DNA from: Candidatus Binatia bacterium
Lineage (GTDB): Bacteria; Desulfobacterota_B; Binatia; UBA9968; JAJDTQ01
Length of the DNA: 8,576 nt
Assembly: GCA_022827045.1 (NCBI GenBank)
Contig: JAJDTQ010000261.1
Coordinates: forward strand, 1 to 8,576
Direction of reading: 5' to 3'
This document shows positions 6,061 through 8,576 of the stretch, piece after piece. Within the stretch, counting starts at the first letter, position 1. Each line of letters starts with the position of its first letter. The position numbers were made by a program, and so were the translations under genes. Below the pieces are notes generated by a model, which had not been told where the DNA came from, did not search any database, and saw nothing but the letters and a program-made list of their open reading frames with translations.

Positions 6061-7439
6061 AAAAGGACATACGCACCTGGATCGACCAGTTGCGCGGCGC
6101 CGGCGTGCTCGACACCATCTCCAAGCCGGTGGACCCGCGGACGCAGATGGGGGCGCTTCTGTGGCAGTCCCGTGAGCGGGCGCTGCTGTTCGAAAACCTC
6201 GACGGCTTCCCCGGTTGGCGTTGCCTCGGGCAGGCGCCCGGCGACGTGCGACTGGCGCCGCTGGCCTTCGGCGTCGACCGCAACGAGATGGTGCCGGAAT
6301 TCGTGCGGCGCACGCAGACGGCCGGTACCACCCGCATCGTGTCCTCGGGTCCGGTCAAGGAGCGCGTGCTCAAGGACGACGAGGTGGACATCACGAAGCT
6401 GCCGATCCACCAGTGCGGCATCCGCGACGGCGGCCCGTTCATCTCCGCCGGCCTGATGATCTCCAAGGACCCGGACACGGGCAACCGCAACCTGAGCTTC
6501 CACCGCCTGCAGATGAAGGGACCGCGCAAGACCGGTATCCTGCTCTATCCGCGCCACGGCTGGGCCAACTACCAGAAGCACGAGTCCAAGGGCGAGGGCA
6601 TGCCGGTGGCTTTCATGATCGGCCACCACCCCATGTTCTACTTCGCCGCCGCCACCACCACGGACTACGGCCGGGACGAGCTGACCATCGCTTCGGGGCT
6701 CCTGCAGGAGGAGGTGGAGATGGTCAAGTGCGAGACCAACGACATGGAGGTGCCGGCGCAGGCCGAGGTGGTGCTGGAAGGGGAGATCCTTCCCCACGTG
6801 CGCGAGGAGGAAGGCCCCTTCAGCGAGTTCCAGGACTACTACCTGGCGGGGGCGGGGCAGAACCCGGTTTTCCAGGTCAACGCCGTCACCATGCGCGGCG
6901 ACGCCATCTTCAAGAACATCCAGAACGGCGCCGAAGTGGAGGGGTGCGTCTACCACAAGGTGCCCATGTCGGCGCAGATCCTCCGGCGGGTGCGAAGCGT
7001 GGGCGGCGGCGCCCAGGTGAAGAACGTGCTGGTGCTGCCGGGCATCTTCGGCCTCGTGGTGCAGATGAACGCGCGCTACTACGGCGAGGCCAGGAACGTG
7101 CTCATGGCCGCGCTGTCCAGCGAGTACCAACACCCCAAGGTGGCCATCGCCGTGGACGAGGACGTGGACATATTCAACTACGCCGACGTGCTCTGGGCCA
7201 TCTCCACCCGCGTCAACCCGGCCGAGGACATCATCACCATACCCGGCGCCAAGATCCACGCCATGGATCCTTCGTGCGCGGAGATGGGAGAGCCCGGCGC
7301 GCCGGGCTGGCACCGCCTGGGCGGCAAGGTGATGATCGACGCCACCAAGCCGCCGGAGTGCGACCCGGCGCGGCGGTTCGAGTTCGACCGCCTGCAGCCC
7401 ATGGGCGCGGGCAAGGTGCGGCTGGAGGATTTTCTCTAG
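6057..7439 (+). CDS. UbiD-family decarboxylase (prenylated-FMN dependent type)
   Basis: 460 residues from the ATG at 6057. An upstream in-frame TTG at 5997 lies in a repeat/hairpin and is unlikely. UbiD enzymes reversibly (de)carboxylate aromatic or alpha,beta-unsaturated acids in the cytoplasm with prFMN, Mn2+ and K+. From my knowledge of Aspergillus Fdc1 the functional residues align with constant offsets: metal/cofactor ligands N145, H167 and E208 (Fdc1 N168, H191, E233), and the catalytic triad R150, E252 and E257 (R173, E277, E282). They lie in NLSFHR (145-150), PRHGW (165-169), RDELTIASG (206-214) and EGPFSE (252-257). The last differs from the common EGPFGE/D by a Ser at 256. All catalytic positions are present, so activity is expected. 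The SDR follows after 12 bp, implying one transcript. No UbiX-type prenyltransferase is in the window, so prFMN must come from elsewhere. The role is likely catabolic, since quinone-biosynthesis genes are absent; the substrate is unknown. Confidence 0.92.
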   Translation: MKKDIRTWIDQLRGAGVLDTISKPVDPRTQMGALLWQSRERALLFENLDGFPGWRCLGQAPGDVRLAPLAFGVDRNEMVPEFVRRTQTAGTTRIVSSGPVKERVLKDDEVDITKLPIHQCGIRDGGPFISAGLMISKDPDTGNRNLSFHRLQMKGPRKTGILLYPRHGWANYQKHESKGEGMPVAFMIGHHPMFYFAAATTTDYGRDELTIASGLLQEEVEMVKCETNDMEVPAQAEVVLEGEILPHVREEEGPFSEFQDYYLAGAGQNPVFQVNAVTMRGDAIFKNIQNGAEVEGCVYHKVPMSAQILRRVRSVGGGAQVKNVLVLPGIFGLVVQMNARYYGEARNVLMAALSSEYQHPKVAIAVDEDVDIFNYADVLWAISTRVNPAEDIITIPGAKIHAMDPSCAEMGEPGAPGWHRLGGKVMIDATKPPECDPARRFEFDRLQPMGAGKVRLEDFL

Positions 7440-7445
7440 AAGGAG
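7440..7445 (+). promoter_or_regulatory. Shine-Dalgarno that fixes the TTG start of the SDR gene
   Basis: AAGGAG directly follows the UbiD stop codon and ends 6 nt before the TTG at 7452. The first residues after that TTG (SDVAIISGGGNGIG) are the correct N-terminus of the Rossmann fold, so no ATG is needed. Confidence 0.8.
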
Positions 7446-7451
7446 CCCAAA

Positions 7452-8192
7452 TTGAGCGACGTGGCTATCATTTCCGGCGGCGGCAACGGCATCGGCCGTT
7501 GCGTCGCGTTGCGTTTCGCACGGGCGGGCATCGCCGTCGCTGTCGCCGACGCGGATCGTGAGGGGGCGGCAGGGGTCGTGGAGGAGTTGGCCGCGGCCGG
7601 GGCGCAGGCGCGCGCCTACGGCGTCGACGTTACCCGGTCTGAAGAGATCAAGGACGTGGTGGCGCAAGTCCGCAAGGATTTCGGCACCGTCGACATCCTC
7701 GCCAACCTGGCCGGCGGCACCATCCACACCAAGGCCGTGGAGGACCTCTCCTGGGCGGAGTGGCGCGAGGTGTTGGACGTTAACCTCAAGGGGACCTTCC
7801 TCTTCTGCCGCGAGGTGGCGCCCGTCATGATGCAGCAACGGCGCGGACGCATCGTCAACACTGCATCCAACTACGGCCTCACCGGTTGCGCCCTGCGCAC
7901 GCCCTACTCGGCCGCCAAGGCCGGCGTCCTGGGCTTCACCAAGTCCCTGGCCCAGGAGCTTGCGCCCCACGGCATCCTGGTCAACGTCGTCGCTCCCGGC
8001 CCCACGGACACGCCTCGCGTGTTGGCTCATGCGGCCCCCGGGTCCCGCGAGGCCTGGAAGCCGCTCATCCCCATGGGCCGCACCGGGCAGCCCGAGGACA
8101 TCGCCGAGGGCTTCTACTTCCTCGTGAGCCCCGAGAACACCTACATCACCGGCTACACCCTCAACGTCAACGGCGGCCTGGTGATGAACTGA
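7452..8192 (+). CDS. Short-chain dehydrogenase/reductase (classical SDR)
   Basis: 246 residues, typical of classical SDRs, which interconvert alcohols and ketones with NAD(P)H in the cytoplasm. The cofactor loop is SGGGNGIG (8-15). Asp33 at the end of the second beta strand (VAVADAD) favours NAD(H) over NADP(H). DV (59-60), NLAG (85-88, in place of the usual NNAG), Asn111, Ser139 and YSAAK (Tyr152, Lys156) complete the catalytic Asn-Ser-Tyr-Lys tetrad; the Ser-Tyr spacing of 13 is standard. The C-terminal ITGYTLNVNGG (233-243) is the usual FabG-like ending. It starts at TTG, justified by an AAGGAG 6 nt upstream, 12 bp after the UbiD gene. It probably oxidises or reduces an intermediate of the same pathway. 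FabG-type fatty acid synthesis is less likely given this context. Confidence 0.93.
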   Translation: MSDVAIISGGGNGIGRCVALRFARAGIAVAVADADREGAAGVVEELAAAGAQARAYGVDVTRSEEIKDVVAQVRKDFGTVDILANLAGGTIHTKAVEDLSWAEWREVLDVNLKGTFLFCREVAPVMMQQRRGRIVNTASNYGLTGCALRTPYSAAKAGVLGFTKSLAQELAPHGILVNVVAPGPTDTPRVLAHAAPGSREAWKPLIPMGRTGQPEDIAEGFYFLVSPENTYITGYTLNVNGGLVMN

Positions 8193-8264
8193 ACGGGGCG
8201 CGATGAAGGAAGCATGGCGGCCTCGACCAACGCAGGCTCTTCGCAATCAGGAGAAAGTAGAGGC

Positions 8265-8294
8265 ATGGCCGAAGCAAGGGACTACACCTTGTGA
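8265..8294 (+). pseudogene. Possible 5' stub of a hydantoinase A/oxoprolinase-type gene
   Basis: An ATG at 8265, preceded by AGGAG (8249-8253, 11 nt spacing), reads MAEARDYTL and then stops at TGA. The pattern resembles the extreme N-terminus of HyuA-type ATP-dependent hydantoinase subunits, which normally run on into a GxDxGGTFTD phosphate-binding motif; nothing of that motif is here. A TGATG junction follows, leading to a 3-codon tail (MEI, stop at 8304). With only nine residues the match is suggestive, not proof. It gains weight from the neighbouring HyuB-like stub and the drop in GC (28 of 60 bases in 8281-8340). Confidence 0.3.
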
Positions 8295-8313
8295 TGGAAA
8301 TCTAAGGATAACG

Positions 8314-8327
8314 GGATTCGAGAATCC
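8314..8327. repeat. Short inverted repeat between the two gene stubs
   Basis: GGATTC-GA-GAATCC, 6-bp arms with a 2-bp centre, 7 bp before the AGGAG of the next stub. It could be a regulator site or a fold in the leader. It has a superficial T-arm look but no tRNA around it. Confidence 0.3.
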
Positions 8328-8344
8328 TACCCCAGGAGAGGCCG

Positions 8345-8401
8345 ATGGAACCGACAGCGGTTGATCCGATCAAATACGAAATGTACTTCCACCGGCTATG
8401 A
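8345..8401 (+). pseudogene. Possible 5' stub of a hydantoinase B/oxoprolinase-type gene
   Basis: A well-placed AGGAG (8334-8338, 6 nt spacing) precedes an ATG reading MEPTAVDPIKYEMYFHRL and then TGA. The DP(I/V)xxE(M/V)xxHRL pattern is what I would expect at the start of HyuB-type subunits (Hydantoinase_B family), which are over 500 residues long, so the gene would have lost nearly everything after codon 18. An ATGA overlap at 8398 opens an 8-codon frame (MKRNPTRA, stop at 8424) that could be residue of the original 3' end. Alternatively this is a genuine short peptide or chance. A whole operon unit (hyuA then hyuB) reduced to starts only would be unusual. Confidence 0.4.
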
Positions 8402-8417
8402 AGCGTAATCCGACAAG

Positions 8418-8433
8418 GGCCTGACGCCAGGCC
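8418..8433. other. Small hairpin directly before the last gene's ribosome site
   Basis: GGCCTG-ACGC-CAGGCC, a 6-bp stem ending 2 nt before the AAGGAG (8436-8441). It could modulate translation of the gene starting at 8448, but stems of this size are common in GC-rich DNA. Confidence 0.3.
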
Positions 8434-8447
8434 GCAAGGAGACCTTG

Positions 8448-8576
8448 ATGAGCGACGACAAGACCAAGATCGTAACCGGATTGGGCAAGGCCGAGCTGCA
8501 CCGGGTGCTGGTCCGTAACATCGACATGACTCAGGACATCCTCGGCAAGCTCAGCTTCGGGCAGATGACGTTCCTG
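8448..8576 (+). CDS. Citrate synthase/citryl-CoA lyase-like protein, N-terminal 43 codons only
   Basis: The ATG at 8448 has a strong AAGGAG site 6 nt upstream, and the frame is open to the window edge. The visible residues (KAELHRVLVRNIDMTQDILGKLSFGQMTFL, 14-43) match the N-terminal pattern of short citrate synthase-like proteins annotated as citryl-CoA lyases: a V(R/N)(G/N)xDxxxxIGKxSFxxMxFLLLTG type segment. Such enzymes make or break CoA esters of 3-hydroxy-3-carboxy acids in the cytoplasm. Catalytic His and Asp residues lie beyond the window, so the exact reaction is open. It lies 255 bp downstream of the SDR gene, after the apparent gene stubs, and may be the last gene of the same catabolic cluster. 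Confidence 0.65.
   Translation, partial: MSDDKTKIVTGLGKAELHRVLVRNIDMTQDILGKLSFGQMTFL

Noticed and set aside
6215..7561. A 448-codon plus-strand frame within UbiD
   Set aside because: Arg/Gly/His-rich translation in the wrong frame of a gene whose catalytic residues are all in the other frame.
5850..8246. A 798-codon open frame on the minus strand
   Set aside because: It lies opposite the 3' end of the second binding protein, UbiD and the SDR, all of which have clear family motifs. The translated product is His/Arg/Leu/Gly-rich low-complexity sequence typical of antisense frames in high-GC DNA, with no recognisable motif.
8260..8335. Possible tRNA because of a GGATTCGAGAATCC segment resembling a T arm
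   Set aside because: The loop does not fit the 7-nt T-loop pattern, there is no matching acceptor stem, and no D or anticodon arm can be drawn upstream.
8203..8364. A 53-codon plus-strand frame (MKEAWRPRPTQ...) after the SDR
   Set aside because: No good ribosome site and no recognisable similarity. It overlaps both stubs in another frame and looks like chance; kept only as an alternative explanation of the low-GC stretch.

Overview
The window is GC-rich (about 62-65% across the genes by spot count), with closely spaced genes, strong Shine-Dalgarno sequences, one TTG start, and several transporter and enzyme families common in uncultured soil or marine proteobacteria-like lineages. The long, GGGHD-type solute-binding proteins together with UbiD, LLM flavin oxidoreductase and CoA-lyase genes would fit a Tectomicrobia, deltaproteobacterium-like or alphaproteobacterial genome. 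There is no rRNA or tRNA here, so the taxonomy is only a guess.

Layout. A partial LLM-class flavin-dependent oxidoreductase (1-733, minus) faces away from everything else. The divergent gap (734-961) holds two GGTTC/GAACC inverted repeats and a good sigma70-type promoter (TTGACA, 17 bp, TATATC). Rightward come the two membrane subunits of a tripartite tricarboxylate transporter (tctA 962-2494, tctB 2484-3020, overlapping). Next is a small secreted protein of unknown function (3128-3520) with its own near-consensus promoter, followed by two hairpins, the second a plausible terminator. Two tandem paralogous periplasmic solute-binding proteins follow (3728-4810, 4864-5964). A short spacer carries a 20-bp tandem duplication and a 13-bp-stem hairpin. 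Then come a UbiD-family (prFMN-type) decarboxylase (6057-7439), a short-chain dehydrogenase with a TTG start (7452-8192), a lower-GC stretch (8193-8447) that appears to hold the first codons of two lost hydantoinase/oxoprolinase-type genes, and the first 43 codons of a citrate synthase/citryl-CoA lyase-like gene that runs off the right edge.

Reading as a whole (inference): a carboxylate is captured in the periplasm by one or both binding proteins and imported by TctAB. It is then processed by decarboxylation (UbiD-like), alcohol/ketone oxidoreduction (SDR) and possibly CoA-ester cleavage (citrate synthase/lyase-like); the divergent flavin oxidoreductase may add an oxidation step. The substrate cannot be read from the sequence. 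I do not see a wholly new system, CRISPR array, transposon or RNA gene. The points most worth checking are the pair of apparent gene stubs at 8265-8401, the unusual transporter architecture (A-B-unknown-C1-C2), and the repeat/hairpin structure in front of the decarboxylase.
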